47,734 nucleotides of DNA from assembly GCA_021323735.1 (NCBI GenBank), contig JAJPKM010000047.1, positions 1-47,734 of the forward strand, in the 5' to 3' direction. The translations under genes were made by a program, and so were the position numbers. The notes under the pieces are model-generated. The model was not told the origin of the DNA and ran no database searches. It saw only the letters and a program-made list of their open reading frames with translations. Of this stretch, positions 6,562 to 14,921 are shown piece after piece (position 1 is the stretch's first letter; every line of letters starts with the position of its first letter). This DNA is from Gammaproteobacteria bacterium. Its GTDB lineage: Bacteria > Pseudomonadota > Gammaproteobacteria > Steroidobacterales > Steroidobacteraceae.

Positions 6562-7671
6562 GTGAAGACCGTATTCATATTGGGCGCCGGCGCATCCTTT
6601 GAAAGCGGAGCGCCGCTCATGCGCGATTTCATACCGGTTGCCAAGAAACTGCAGGAGCGCAATGTTTTCGGGGCCAGTCATGCCCAGATCCAAGACGTCT
6701 TGAACGCGGCGTACCGGGACTTGCGGACGGTGCAGGCGAAGGCATCGATCGAGTACTTGAACATTGAGGAACTGTTTAGTGCTATAGACATGGGAGCTAT
6801 GCTCGGCGTCTTTGGGTCGCGTGACCCCAAAACATTGGAGGATTTAAGACGCGCAGTGCGCGTGTTCATCTATCGTACCCTCGAGGAGACCGTGCGGGTG
6901 TCACGCACGGACCGCAAGATTCTCCCACCCTCGGGATACGGGGAGCTGGCTCAAATGACCTTCGAGAAGTTGAAGGAGTCCGTCCGGCATGGGAGGCGAG
7001 ACGTATCGTTCATCACCTTTAACTACGACACCTGCCTTGAGTTCGCGCTGGTTAGAACGGGTGTTGGCATCGACTACGGCTTGAGCGAGCCCTGCCTCGA
7101 TGCGGACGAGCAACAATACCAAATCGTAGTTCCGGTCATGAAGCTTCACGGCTCCATCAACTGGACGAGGTGTCCTCAGTGCAAGGTCATTGTAGCCACC
7201 GAGATTGATCCGTGGAGACGAGCTCATTTCATCGATCTTCTCGATCATGCCAAAGAATTGAAACTGGAGCTCGGTAGCCGTATCCCAATGAAGCGCCACG
7301 GTTGCGGCAGCGCCCTCGATCCGGTTCCGATGCTGGTACCGCCAACCTGGAACAAGGCTTCCGATAGTGGCGCGCTGAAGGAGGTGTGGCGACGGGCAGC
7401 GCAGGAACTCGCGCGCGCCGATAACATTGTCGTCATCGGCTACTCATTTCCAGCGACGGACACCTTTTTTAGATATCTGTTTGCACTCGGAACCGACAGC
7501 GAGGTGCATCTTGAGAAATTTGTGGTGATTAACGGAGAACATGGAAGCGAAACTGTGCCGCGCTTCGCCAAGCTCTTAGGTCCCATGTCTCAGCGCGCGC
7601 TTATTCCGCACCATTTCGTATTTGCCGGGGCAAGCGCGCAAGGCGTCATACGGGACGTGCTCCAGGGGTAG
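6562..7671 (+). CDS. SIR2-like domain protein (SIR2_2 type), putative defence effector
   Basis: A GTG start at 6562 follows GGAGA at about 8 bases. The 369-residue protein shows a SIR2/Rossmann-like NAD-binding fold: FILGAGASFESGAP (about 4-17), FITFNYDTCLEFAL (about 151-164), VMKLHGSINWTRC (about 193-205, with the His of KLHGS in the catalytic position), VPPTW and VIGYSFPATDTFF (about 292-304). SIR2 domains of this kind occur in antiphage systems (for example ThsA, DSR, SIR2-HerA), where they deplete NAD. Here the protein is a stand-alone SIR2 domain with no visible sensor domain. It lies inside the tRNA-Lys island and converges with a HEPN protein gene. Confidence 0.75.
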   Translation: MKTVFILGAGASFESGAPLMRDFIPVAKKLQERNVFGASHAQIQDVLNAAYRDLRTVQAKASIEYLNIEELFSAIDMGAMLGVFGSRDPKTLEDLRRAVRVFIYRTLEETVRVSRTDRKILPPSGYGELAQMTFEKLKESVRHGRRDVSFITFNYDTCLEFALVRTGVGIDYGLSEPCLDADEQQYQIVVPVMKLHGSINWTRCPQCKVIVATEIDPWRRAHFIDLLDHAKELKLELGSRIPMKRHGCGSALDPVPMLVPPTWNKASDSGALKEVWRRAAQELARADNIVVIGYSFPATDTFFRYLFALGTDSEVHLEKFVVINGEHGSETVPRFAKLLGPMSQRALIPHHFVFAGASAQGVIRDVLQG

Positions 7672-7851
7672 TGAGCATTGACTGACCAGCAGGCCGGGTT
7701 GGCCCCCGCTAGCAACTTGCAGCGCAGCACGCGAGATCTTTGAAACCTTGCTGGACTCAGGTGCGTTCCGCTCGGCTTCATCGTCGCCGGCTTCCGGCAT
7801 TACTCAATCCTCGTCAAGTTTCAGAATTCGTAGCGGCCTTCGGTGGCTCGG

Positions 7852-8616
7852 TTATGCTCGAGAGGACCGATCCGGTTGTGTGCGCAGCCCGGCGACAGCC
7901 ACCTGCAGACTCCGCTCGGTGTCGTGGATCACCCTACCCTGCAGCGTGTATCGTGACTCTGAGGCCGGCAGCTTTCGGAGTTCTTGAACCGACGAGTTCA
8001 CGCGCACCGTCGCGGGACTTGTGCCATTTTGCAACCAGCCCTGAAGTCTCTTGTGCAGAGCCACTAGATCCGTCACAAGCAACTCCAGCTCCTGAATATT
8101 GGTTTTGGCAAATAGATTGTGGACGTCTTCCGGTTGAGACACCTCGGCATGCGCGAAGATCTGGTTACGGACCTCGCGATAATTGGCTTCATAGATGCGC
8201 CGCCATTCTTTTGCCTCGCGGCGGAATCCCCGGAAGTCCTCGGATGTTGGAATGTGGGTGTCGCTCACGTACGCCTGCACGTCGAGCCCTTCGATGCTGC
8301 TCTTTCGGGTGGCCAACGAGTCCCGGGAGAAGATCTCACGATCAGTCTCGGCAAGCCTAAGCAAAGCGTCAATGTTGTGCTCAGAGTCCTGAGAAAAAAT
8401 TCGCCCGAGGACCATAAACAGCGAAGTCTGCAAGCCACGCAGCGTTGTTAGCCAAAATAAGGGGAAAGAGTTGAAGAGTCGGCGCACGGATTTGTCCTCC
8501 GCCGCCACCGCGTGCAGCGTCAGGTATGTATAGAGGTGCTGGACGGCCTCGTCGGCCTCCCTGCGGAACACCTCCAGTTCATACTCGAAACGCTCTTCCG
8601 GTCTTGGAACGGCCAC
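7852..8616 (-). CDS. HEPN-domain protein, AbiU2-like
   Basis: GGAGG lies 8 bases before a GTG at 8616, which I take as the start (254 residues). The helical protein contains YREVRNQIFAHAEV, an R-x5-H motif (about R150 and H156) that is the catalytic signature of HEPN ribonucleases; the NQ-x-x-AHAE form is typical of the AbiU2-like group. Upstream helices include TLRGLQTSLFMVLGRIF. HEPN proteins act as RNases in toxin-antitoxin, abortive-infection and CRISPR systems. The gene converges on the SIR2 gene. The 180 bases between the two stops contain no convincing gene. Whether the two proteins form one system is open. Confidence 0.6.
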   Translation of the reverse strand: MAVPRPEERFEYELEVFRREADEAVQHLYTYLTLHAVAAEDKSVRRLFNSFPLFWLTTLRGLQTSLFMVLGRIFSQDSEHNIDALLRLAETDREIFSRDSLATRKSSIEGLDVQAYVSDTHIPTSEDFRGFRREAKEWRRIYEANYREVRNQIFAHAEVSQPEDVHNLFAKTNIQELELLVTDLVALHKRLQGWLQNGTSPATVRVNSSVQELRKLPASESRYTLQGRVIHDTERSLQVAVAGLRTQPDRSSRA

Positions 8617-8885
8617 TTTAATGCCCTCCGAACAAATCAACCCCTAAAGCGCGTCGTTAACACGCGTGTCGCCTCCATCCGAACGTGGTCTCCTATCGGC
8701 AAAGCCGCAGGCGCTTGGTCACTCTTTGGTCACTCCCCATAGCCAGAGGGTCCGTCCAAATCACAGCAAACCCTGCTTTTGAAAGCACTTTGCCTCTCGA
8801 ATCGAACTTACGACCAAAAGATTCCGACGGAATCGGGTCATAGGTAGATCCAAGGATTTTAACTCTCTGAAATTAAAAGGGATAT
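8617..8885. other. Gene-free right end of the tRNA-Lys island
   Basis: I see no gene in this stretch. It contains a short direct repeat TTGGTCACTC (around 8717-8738) and a degenerate tRNA-Lys copy (8799-8823), and becomes AT-rich next to the tRNA. An integrase gene would be expected near here in an intact element; none is present in any frame. Confidence 0.6.
8799..8823. repeat. Degenerate copy of the tRNA-Lys T-arm region
   Basis: Twenty-one of 25 bases match 8901-8925 of the tRNA-Lys gene (core ATCGAAC, TACGACCAA, GATT). The copy has the same orientation and lies 102 bp before the complete gene. It is best explained as an older, decayed integration scar. Confidence 0.45.
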
Positions 8886-8961
<76 letters not shown>

Positions 8962-9015
8962 AAAAACCTTTTAAAACCACGCACCTCCCGACTTCGGTCC
9001 CGACCTTTCGAAAGG

Positions 9016-9091
9016 TGGGGTGGACGACGGGACTCGAACCCGCGACGGCCGGAATCACAATCCGGGGCTCTACCAGCTGAGCTACGTCCAC
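9016..9091 (-). tRNA. tRNA-His (anticodon GTG)
   Basis: A complete tRNA of 76 nt with encoded CCA. Acceptor GTGGACG pairs with CGTCCAC, the anticodon loop TTGTGAT gives GTG, and the discriminator is C73. The base before position 1 (9092) encodes the extra G-1 that is diagnostic of tRNA-His and pairs with C73. It lies 24 nt downstream of tRNA-Arg and 54 nt upstream of tRNA-Lys in the same transcript. Confidence 0.95.
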
Positions 9092-9116
9092 CATCGTCGA
9101 ACATCCGACTTCAAGA

Positions 9117-9193
9117 TGGCGCGCCCGGCAGGAATCGAACCTGCAACCGCCGGCTTAGAAGGCCGGTGCTCTATCCGGTTGAGCTACGGGCGC
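9117..9193 (-). tRNA. tRNA-Arg (anticodon TCT)
   Basis: A complete 77-nt tRNA with encoded CCA. Acceptor GCGCCCG pairs with CGGGCGC, the anticodon loop CTTCTAA gives TCT (reads AGA/AGG), and the T-arm contains GGTTCGATTCC. It is the first tRNA of the cluster, about 80 nt after the predicted transcription start. Confidence 0.95.
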
Positions 9194-9282
9194 TTTACTA
9201 ATCAATAAGTTACAGCGCCAATCGTAATCTTTTCAGGCCGACGCTCGGGTCATCAAGCAAACCGAATCGGAAGTGCGCGCGG

Positions 9283-9310
9283 ATTATATAGCAGTTTGCC
9301 GACATTTGAA
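9283..9310 (-). promoter_or_regulatory. Promoter of the Arg-His-Lys tRNA operon
   Basis: On the minus strand TTCAAA (9305-9310) and a perfect TATAAT (9283-9288) are spaced by 16 bases. The sequence just after the -10 is CCGCGCGC, a GC-rich discriminator as found in stringently controlled stable-RNA promoters. Apart from this promoter, 9194-9409 holds nothing I can identify. Confidence 0.65.
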
Positions 9311-9409
9311 GCGCGGCGTTACCGGGCCGGGCCGTGGGGCCGACCACGACCGGCACCGTGCGCCTCGCATCGGCCCATGCCGCCAAGGCGGCGCGAAATG
9401 TTCACCGGC

Positions 9410-9781
9410 TCAGTGAGGGTTGCTTTCCACGGCAAACTTGAGTTTCGCCAGTGCGTGCTCCCACTGCCTGCCGATGAGTTCCAAGGAGCGGCGGGTCTCC
9501 TCCAGTTGCGTCGGCTCAAACTCCCACAGCCGTTCTCGCCCCCTCCTCACGTCACGCACCAATCCCGCGGCCGCGAGCACGCTCAAGTGCTTGGTAATGG
9601 CCTGCCGGGAAATGTCCGTCCCCGACGTCAGCTGCGTGATGGACATGGCGCCGCCCACGCACAGGGCGGTAATGAGCCGAAGGCGCATCTCGTCGCCCAG
9701 CGCGGCGAACACCGGTGCGTGTACCTGTAGCGGCCTAGCCTTGAGGTTCGGCTTACGCCTTGGCGACATGCTTTTTGACAT
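9410..9781 (-). CDS. ArsR-family transcriptional repressor
   Basis: This 123-residue protein is a compact winged-helix regulator. FAALGDEMRLRLITALCVGG (about 25-44), ISRQAITKHLSVLAAAGLV (recognition helix, about 56-74) and RRGRERLWEFEP (wing) are ArsR signatures. No cysteine cluster for metal sensing is evident, so it belongs to the non-metal subgroup that is often encoded beside SRPBCC-domain proteins. The start overlaps the end of the upstream SRPBCC gene by 29 bases, so the two are translationally coupled; an in-frame ATG at 9769 is an alternative. It is the likely ligand of the two palindromes at 10215-10275. Confidence 0.85.
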   Translation of the reverse strand: MSKSMSPRRKPNLKARPLQVHAPVFAALGDEMRLRLITALCVGGAMSITQLTSGTDISRQAITKHLSVLAAAGLVRDVRRGRERLWEFEPTQLEETRRSLELIGRQWEHALAKLKFAVESNPH

Positions 9782-10214
9782 TCTCCATCTGTGCGTCCCA
9801 GCCTGAGTTGTTCAGGCGAAGTACCGTTGGCCGACGCTCCACGGGAATTTGATCCAAGCCCGACTCGACCACCGACAGCATGACGCCGCCATCGACCTCC
9901 TCCAGCTCGAACACCACCAGGGTCGTGGGCTCCTGCGAATAGTCGACGGTCGGATCGATGGCGGCAGGATGCCAGCGCCACGACAGCAGCCGCTCCGGGA
10001 TTACCCGGTCGATCATGACTTCCATGGTCAAGTGCTCGTAACCAGGATAGGTAATCCTGCCTTGGATGGCTTTGCCCGCGGCGAAACTCTTGCCTTTGAA
10101 ATCGACGCCGAACCAATCACCGAATTCTGCGGCATCCGACAGCGCCCGCCAGACGCGCGCGCGGGTCGCCTTGATCAGGACCTTCCTCTCGATGCGATCG
10201 GTAGATGTGTTCAA
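9753..10214 (-). CDS. SRPBCC-domain (AHSA1/START-like) protein
   Basis: The fold is shown by RIERKVLIKATRARVWRAL at the N-terminus, WFGVDFKGKSFAAGK and GRITYPGYEH in the middle, LSWRWHP, and the C-terminal LNNSGWDAQMENVKKHV. This matches AHSA1-like members that bind small hydrophobic ligands. A frame extends to a TTG at 10220, but that codon directly touches AGGAGG. The TTG at 10214 lies 6 bases after AGGAGG and is the better start (153 residues). The gene is first in an operon with arsR. The substrate is unknown; related pairs are linked to stress or xenobiotic response. Confidence 0.8.
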   Translation of the reverse strand: MNTSTDRIERKVLIKATRARVWRALSDAAEFGDWFGVDFKGKSFAAGKAIQGRITYPGYEHLTMEVMIDRVIPERLLSWRWHPAAIDPTVDYSQEPTTLVVFELEEVDGGVMLSVVESGLDQIPVERRPTVLRLNNSGWDAQMENVKKHVAKA

Positions 10215-10275
10215 ATGCAACCTCCTGGATGCATATTAAACGCGCTGGAATGTAAATGCAACCTACCGGTTGCAT
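10215..10275 (-). promoter_or_regulatory. Promoter with two palindromic operators for the SRPBCC-arsR operon
   Basis: ATGCAACCTACCGGTTGCAT (10256-10275) is a palindrome with perfect 8-bp arms. ATGCAACCTCCTGGATGCAT (10215-10234) is an imperfect version. Their centres are 41 bp apart, about four helical turns. On the minus strand the -35 TTGCAT (10256-10261) lies in the outer palindrome. The -10 TAATAT (10233-10238) is 17 bases away and touches the inner palindrome, which also contains the AGGAGG ribosome-binding site. Binding by the ArsR protein would block both transcription and the start region. The 71 bases from here to cysD hold no other clear signal. Confidence 0.6.
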
Positions 10276-10346
10276 ACACGCCTGTTATATTGCCATAGCG
10301 GGGATCGGCTTGACGGCGGCGCTTACGGCCGCGTACTTTTGACCGC

Positions 10347-11270
10347 ATGAACACGCATGCGGCGCCCGGCGTCAGCGCTTTGACGCATCTACAGGGCCTC
10401 GAGTCCGAGAGCATCCACATCATGCGTGAGGTCATCGCCGAGTGCGAAAAGCCCGTCATGCTGTATTCGATGGGCAAGGACAGCGCCGTCATGCTGCATC
10501 TTGCCCGCAAGGCCTTCTTCCCCGGTACCCCGCCCTTTCCGCTGCTGCACGTCGACACGACTTGGAAATTTCGCGATATGTATGCGATGCGCGATCAGGT
10601 CGCCAAGAACAGTGGGATGCAGCTGATCGTGCATCGAAATCCCGACGCCGTGGCGCGCGCCATCAATCCCTTCGATCATGGCGCTCTGCATACCGACCTC
10701 TGGAAAACCGAAGGTCTCAAGCAGGCCCTGACGCAATTCGGATTTGACGCCGCCTTCGGCGGTGCGCGGCGCGACGAAGAGAAATCCCGCGCCAAGGAGC
10801 GCGTTTTCTCATTTCGGTCGGCCAGTCATCGGTGGGATCCGAAAAATCAGCGTCCCGAGCTTTGGAATCTCTATAATCCGCGCAAGCTCAAGGGCGAGAG
10901 CATCCGTGTGTTCCCGCTCTCGAACTGGACGGAACTCGACATCTGGCAGTACATCCACCTGGAAAACATTCCCATCGTGCCGCTGTACTTTGCCGCCCCG
11001 CGGCCGACGGTGCAGCGCGACGGCCTGCTGCTCATGGTGGATGACGAGCGCTTCCGGCTGCGCCCCGGCGAAGTACCTGTTCAGCGTTCGATCCGGTTCC
11101 GCACACTCGGCTGTTACCCTCTCACCGGCGCGGTCGAAAGCAGCGCAATGGCCGTACCGCATATCATCCAGGAAATGCTCTTGACCACGACCTCGGAACG
11201 GCAGGGCCGCGCCATCGACCACGACCAGGCCGCCTCGATGGAGCAGAAGAAACAAGCCGGGTATTTCTGA
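10347..11270 (+). CDS. cysD: Sulfate adenylyltransferase subunit 2 (CysD)
   Basis: CysD is the ATP-pyrophosphatase-type subunit that, with the CysN GTPase, makes adenosine 5'-phosphosulfate from sulfate and ATP. The 307-residue protein carries the PP-loop region ([20 protein letters not shown], about 36-55) and CysD blocks [35 protein letters not shown] and [13 protein letters not shown]. Length and order match the family. The stop overlaps the cysNC start (TGATG), so subunits are made in equal amounts. It starts assimilatory sulfate reduction in the cytoplasm. Confidence 0.95.
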   Translation: MNTHAAPGVSALTHLQGLESESIHIMREVIAECEKPVMLYSMGKDSAVMLHLARKAFFPGTPPFPLLHVDTTWKFRDMYAMRDQVAKNSGMQLIVHRNPDAVARAINPFDHGALHTDLWKTEGLKQALTQFGFDAAFGGARRDEEKSRAKERVFSFRSASHRWDPKNQRPELWNLYNPRKLKGESIRVFPLSNWTELDIWQYIHLENIPIVPLYFAAPRPTVQRDGLLLMVDDERFRLRPGEVPVQRSIRFRTLGCYPLTGAVESSAMAVPHIIQEMLLTTTSERQGRAIDHDQAASMEQKKQAGYF

Positions 11271-13183
11271 TGACGGGTGCGCCGACACATTCCTCGTATG
11301 GGGCGCATGCCCTCGCCGCCCAGGACATCGAGGCCTACTTGCTGCGACACCAGCACAAATCGCTGCTGCGATTCATCACCTGCGGGTCGGTCGACGACGG
11401 CAAATCCACTTTGATCGGGCGCCTGCTGTATGACAGCAAAATGATCTTCGAGGATCAACTAGCGACGTTGACCGCCGACAGCAAGCGCATCGGCACCCAG
11501 GGGCAAGAGATCGACTTCGCGCTGCTGGTCGATGGACTTGCCGCCGAACGCGAACAGGGCATTACGATCGACGTGGCCTATCGATTCTTCGCCACCGAGA
11601 AGCGCAAATTCATCGTTGCCGACACGCCCGGCCACGAACAATACACACGCAACATGGTGACCGGCGCCTCGACCGCGGATCTGGCCATCATTCTCGTCGA
11701 TGCGCGCAAAGGGATTCTGACGCAGACGCGCCGCCACAGTTATCTTGCTCATCTTTTAGGCATCAAGAAGCTGGTGCTGGCCATCAATAAAATGGACTTG
11801 GCCGGCTACTCGGAGGCGCGATTCAGCGCGATCGTGGCCGAGTACCGAAGTTTTGCCGACAGCATCGGCATCCGCGATTTTCTTGCCGTACCCATTTCAA
11901 GTCTGGCCGGCGACAACATCGTCACCTCCTCCGAGAATACGCCGTGGTATCTCGGTCCGCCCCTCCTGTCGCATCTCGAGAACGTCGAGATCGACAGCTC
12001 AGCTTTGCAGTTACGGCCGTTTCGAATGCCGGTGCAATGGGTCAATCGTCCGGACCTCGATTTTCGCGGTTTCGCCGGACTGATTTCCGAAGGCCTCGTG
12101 CGACCGGGCGACGCGGTGCGCGTGCTGCCGTCGGGCAGGACTTCGACGGTGGCGCGGATCGTTACCGCTGATACGGATCTTCGGTCCGCAGCGGCGGGAC
12201 AATCCGTGACCATTACTTTGACCGATGAGCTGGATTGCAGCCGTGGGGATGTGCTCGCCGCGGCCGAGCACCCGCCCGAGGTTGCCGACCAGTTCGAGGC
12301 AGTGCTCGTATGGATGGCCGATGAGCCGCTGCTTCCCGGGCGACCTTATTGGCTGAAACTCGCCACGCAGTGGGTAACCGCAACGATCCACAATCCCAAG
12401 TACCAAATCAACGTCAATACGATGGAGCACCTGGCGGCCAGAACCTTGAGTCTCAACGCCATCGGAATTGCGAATCTATCGACTGACAAGCCGCTGATTT
12501 TCGAGCCCTACGAGAAGAGCCGAGAGCTCGGAGGGTTTATCCTGATCGACAAGATCAGCAACGCCACGGTGGCCGCCGGCATGCTGCACTTCGCATTGCG
12601 CCGCTCCAGCAACATCCATTGGCAGCCGCTCGATATCGATCGCAATGCGCACGCTCGCCTCAAGCACCAGCATCCCCGTCTGCTGTGGTTTACCGGTTTG
12701 AGCGGCTCAGGAAAATCGAGCATCGCGAATCTGGTGCAGAAGAAACTCTATGCGCTCGGCAAGCACAGCTTCCTGCTCGACGGCGACAACGTCCGCCACG
12801 GTCTCAACAAGGATTTGGGGTTCACCGACGCCGATAGGGTCGAGAATATCCGCCGCATCGGTGAAGTCGCCAAGCTCATGACCGATGCCGGACTCATTGT
12901 GTTGGCCGCCTTTATTTCGCCATTCCGCGCGGAGCGGCGCATGGTCCGCGAAATGTCCCTGCCGGGCGAGTTCGTCGAAATCTATGTGGAAACACCGCTC
13001 GAAATCGCAGAGCAGCGCGATGTCAAAGGGCTGTACAAAAAGGCCAGAGCCGGCGAGTTGAAACATTTCACCGGCATCGATTCGCCCTACGAGACGCCCG
13101 AGCACCCGGAAATTCGGGTCAATACGGTAGAAACCACCGCAGAACAAGCTGCGGATGAAATCGTTGCCTACATCATGCGATAA
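11270..13183 (+). CDS. cysNC: Bifunctional sulfate adenylyltransferase GTPase subunit / APS kinase (CysNC)
   Basis: The 637-residue fusion joins two activities. Residues about 30-440 are the CysN GTPase, related to EF-Tu: [10 protein letters not shown]-loop (about 39-47), switch region [26 protein letters not shown] and NKMDL. Residues about 460-637 are the APS kinase CysC, with a second P-loop [38 protein letters not shown], and [17 protein letters not shown]. Together with CysD it converts sulfate to PAPS. Translation is coupled to cysD through a 1-base overlap. The stop lies 14 bases before the tRNA-Pro repeat array, whose hairpins may also end this transcript from the other side. Confidence 0.95.
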   Translation: MTGAPTHSSYGAHALAAQDIEAYLLRHQHKSLLRFITCGSVDDGKSTLIGRLLYDSKMIFEDQLATLTADSKRIGTQGQEIDFALLVDGLAAEREQGITIDVAYRFFATEKRKFIVADTPGHEQYTRNMVTGASTADLAIILVDARKGILTQTRRHSYLAHLLGIKKLVLAINKMDLAGYSEARFSAIVAEYRSFADSIGIRDFLAVPISSLAGDNIVTSSENTPWYLGPPLLSHLENVEIDSSALQLRPFRMPVQWVNRPDLDFRGFAGLISEGLVRPGDAVRVLPSGRTSTVARIVTADTDLRSAAAGQSVTITLTDELDCSRGDVLAAAEHPPEVADQFEAVLVWMADEPLLPGRPYWLKLATQWVTATIHNPKYQINVNTMEHLAARTLSLNAIGIANLSTDKPLIFEPYEKSRELGGFILIDKISNATVAAGMLHFALRRSSNIHWQPLDIDRNAHARLKHQHPRLLWFTGLSGSGKSSIANLVQKKLYALGKHSFLLDGDNVRHGLNKDLGFTDADRVENIRRIGEVAKLMTDAGLIVLAAFISPFRAERRMVREMSLPGEFVEIYVETPLEIAEQRDVKGLYKKARAGELKHFTGIDSPYETPEHPEIRVNTVETTAEQAADEIVAYIMR

Positions 13184-13197
13184 GTGGTCTAAAGTAT

Positions 13198-13464
13198 TGG
13201 TCGGGGTGACAGGATTACTCGGCGCTACCGCGCCTCGCCCCTCCGGGGCCGCCCGCTGGGCGTTATCCTGTCCGTCGGGGCTCGAATCTAGAACCACTTC
13301 GACACGTCAAACAACTCGGACCGTGTAATTATGGTCGGGGTGACAGGATTATTCGGCCTGCGGCCTCACCCCTCCGGGGCCGCCCGCTGGGCGTTATCCT
13401 GTCCGCCGGGGCTCAAACCTAGGGCCATTTTCCGCACGCCAAACTACTCGTGCCTTTTTATTAT
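13198..13464 (-). repeat. Two tandem repeats (134 and 133 bp) containing the 3' end of tRNA-Pro
   Basis: TGGTCGGGGTGACAGGATT, the last 19 nt of tRNA-Pro (complement), occurs at 13198-13216, 13332-13350 and, in the tRNA itself, 13465-13483. The units between share a long near-identical GC-rich block (from CCCTCCGGGGCC through TTATCCTGTCCG) and diverge more in their remaining part. In each unit GACAGGAT from the tRNA piece (13208-13215, 13342-13349) can pair with ATCCTGTC (13265-13272, 13396-13403), giving a long hairpin with inner GC-rich stems. In the direction of tRNA transcription the repeats are directly downstream, the same layout as the 178-bp rtT repeats after E. coli tyrT. I see no protein-coding gene here. 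Confidence 0.85.
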
Positions 13465-13541
13465 TGGTCGGGGTGACAGGATTCGAACCTGCGACATCTA
13501 CGTCCCAAACGTAGCGCTCTACCAGTCTGAGCTACACCCCG
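13465..13541 (-). tRNA. tRNA-Pro (anticodon TGG)
   Basis: A complete 77-nt tRNA with encoded CCA. Acceptor CGGGGTG pairs with CACCCCG, the D-arm reads GCTCAGACTGGTAGAGC, the anticodon loop TTTGGGA gives TGG, and the T-arm contains GGTTCGAATCC. It lies 56 bases downstream of the CoA transferase stop on the same strand. I found no strong promoter in that gap, so readthrough from the gene or a weak own promoter are both possible. Confidence 0.95.
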
Positions 13542-13597
13542 GGTATCGCTGGGTCCCGACCGGGCGGCAATCCTAACAGGTCGGCGCCCAAGTTTCC

Positions 13598-14779
13598 CTA
13601 CCGCCCTCCGGAGTCGTTTGCCGCCTTCATGGAGCGAATGCTGCCTAAGATAGCGGCGGTATCGGCGCCCAACAGCGGCGAGGCGCCCTGGATACGGCCG
13701 GGGGTTTCCGACAGCTGCACCGGGACGCCGAGCACCTGGATCGGGCCGGCGACCGGGTGCTCCACGGTAGGTGTCATATTGCGCGCGGCCGTTTGCGCAT
13801 CGTCGATGACCTCCTTGAGGTTCCGCACCACGGTGGCGGGTACGCCGTGTTCGCCAAGCAATTTGACCCAGTGCGCGGCCGGACGCGAACGAAACATGGC
13901 CTCGAGGACCGGCTCCAGTACCCCGCGGTTCTTCACGCGCAGCGGGTTGGTCTTGTAGTCAGCGTGCTGCGCAAGATCGGTCCTGCCGATGGCCTCGCAG
14001 AAACTCCTCCACAGCTTGTCGCTCGCCACGGCAAGGGTGATTTCCCGGTCCGCGCAAACGAAATTTCGGTAAGGAACGATCCCCTCGAACAGGGTTCCCA
14101 TGGGTTTGGGCACCACGCCCGACGCCAGATAACGCGCAAAGCTGGGGAGCATCGTGGACATGACGGTATCCATCATGGAAACGTCCACGAATTGCCCGCG
14201 GCCCGTGCGGTGACGCGCCTCGATGGCCATCATCGCGCCGATCAAGGAGAACAGCCCCGCCGTGATGTCCGCAATCGAGTGTCCGGTTTTGACGGTCTCA
14301 CCCGCGGCCGTTCCCGTGATGCTCATCAGCCCCGAGGCCGACTGGATAATCAGATCCATCGCCGGCTCCAGACGTCTCGGTCCTGTCTGCCCATAGCCGG
14401 ATATCGACACATAGATGAGCCGCGGATTCGCCGCAGACAGCGAGGCGTAGTCCAATCCAAGACGATTCATGGTGCCCGGCCTGAAATTCTCGATCACGAT
14501 ATCCGCTTTCGCGGCCAGTTGACGGCAGACATCGAGACCCTCCGGGGTCTTGAGGTCGATCGCCAGGCTTTGTTTCCCGCTGTTGAGCCCCACGAAATAT
14601 GCCGCATCGGGGCCATGAAACGGCGGCCCCCAGGTACGCCCGATATCTCCTTCAGGGCCTTCGACTTTGATCACCTTGGCGCCGTATGCCGCCATCAGCA
14701 TGGTGCAATACGGACCGGCAAGGGCGTGGGAAAAATCCAGAACGGTCAAGCCGTCCAAGGGTGGCGAAGAATTTTTCAT
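13598..14779 (-). CDS. CaiB/BaiF-family CoA transferase
   Basis: This 393-residue protein is a class III CoA transferase, which moves CoA between carboxylic acids. LTVLDFSHALAGPYCTMLMA (about 10-29), GAKVIKVEGPEGDIGR, NSGKQSLAIDLKTPEG, ENFRPGTMNRLGLDY and SGYGQTGP are family hallmarks. The Asp in EPAMDLIIQSASG is the expected catalytic aspartate that forms the acyl anhydride. Length fits the family. The substrate cannot be read from sequence, and the neighbours (tRNA-Pro, DUF883) give no pathway context. The 142 bases upstream hold its promoter region but no recognisable gene. Confidence 0.9.
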   Translation of the reverse strand: MKNSSPPLDGLTVLDFSHALAGPYCTMLMAAYGAKVIKVEGPEGDIGRTWGPPFHGPDAAYFVGLNSGKQSLAIDLKTPEGLDVCRQLAAKADIVIENFRPGTMNRLGLDYASLSAANPRLIYVSISGYGQTGPRRLEPAMDLIIQSASGLMSITGTAAGETVKTGHSIADITAGLFSLIGAMMAIEARHRTGRGQFVDVSMMDTVMSTMLPSFARYLASGVVPKPMGTLFEGIVPYRNFVCADREITLAVASDKLWRSFCEAIGRTDLAQHADYKTNPLRVKNRGVLEPVLEAMFRSRPAAHWVKLLGEHGVPATVVRNLKEVIDDAQTAARNMTPTVEHPVAGPIQVLGVPVQLSETPGRIQGASPLLGADTAAILGSIRSMKAANDSGGR

Positions 14780-14921
14780 CGAGGGATCTTAATCGATTGC
14801 CCTCGCGGTTGTCCCACGCGGCGCACTTCGGACACGTGCGTGCCAATTGCCACCGGCTACGCCCGCCCATCGGTCGCGCGCTCCGAGGAAGCAAGACCCT
14901 CTCGAGCGTTATATTCGATAG

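Noticed and set aside
8641-8885. Possible integrase C-terminus next to the tRNA
   Set aside because: I searched all frames for the R-H-R-Y signature residues and typical C-terminal patterns by eye and found none.
9020-9208. Open frame of about 60 codons with MARPAGIEPATAGLEGR-like sequence
   Set aside because: It is the complement of tRNA-His and tRNA-Arg; such peptides are a known annotation artefact.
13331-13576. Open frame of about 80 codons across the tRNA-Pro repeats and tRNA-Pro
   Set aside because: It runs antisense through a tRNA and the repeat array and has no family resemblance; it is a by-product of GC-rich repeats.
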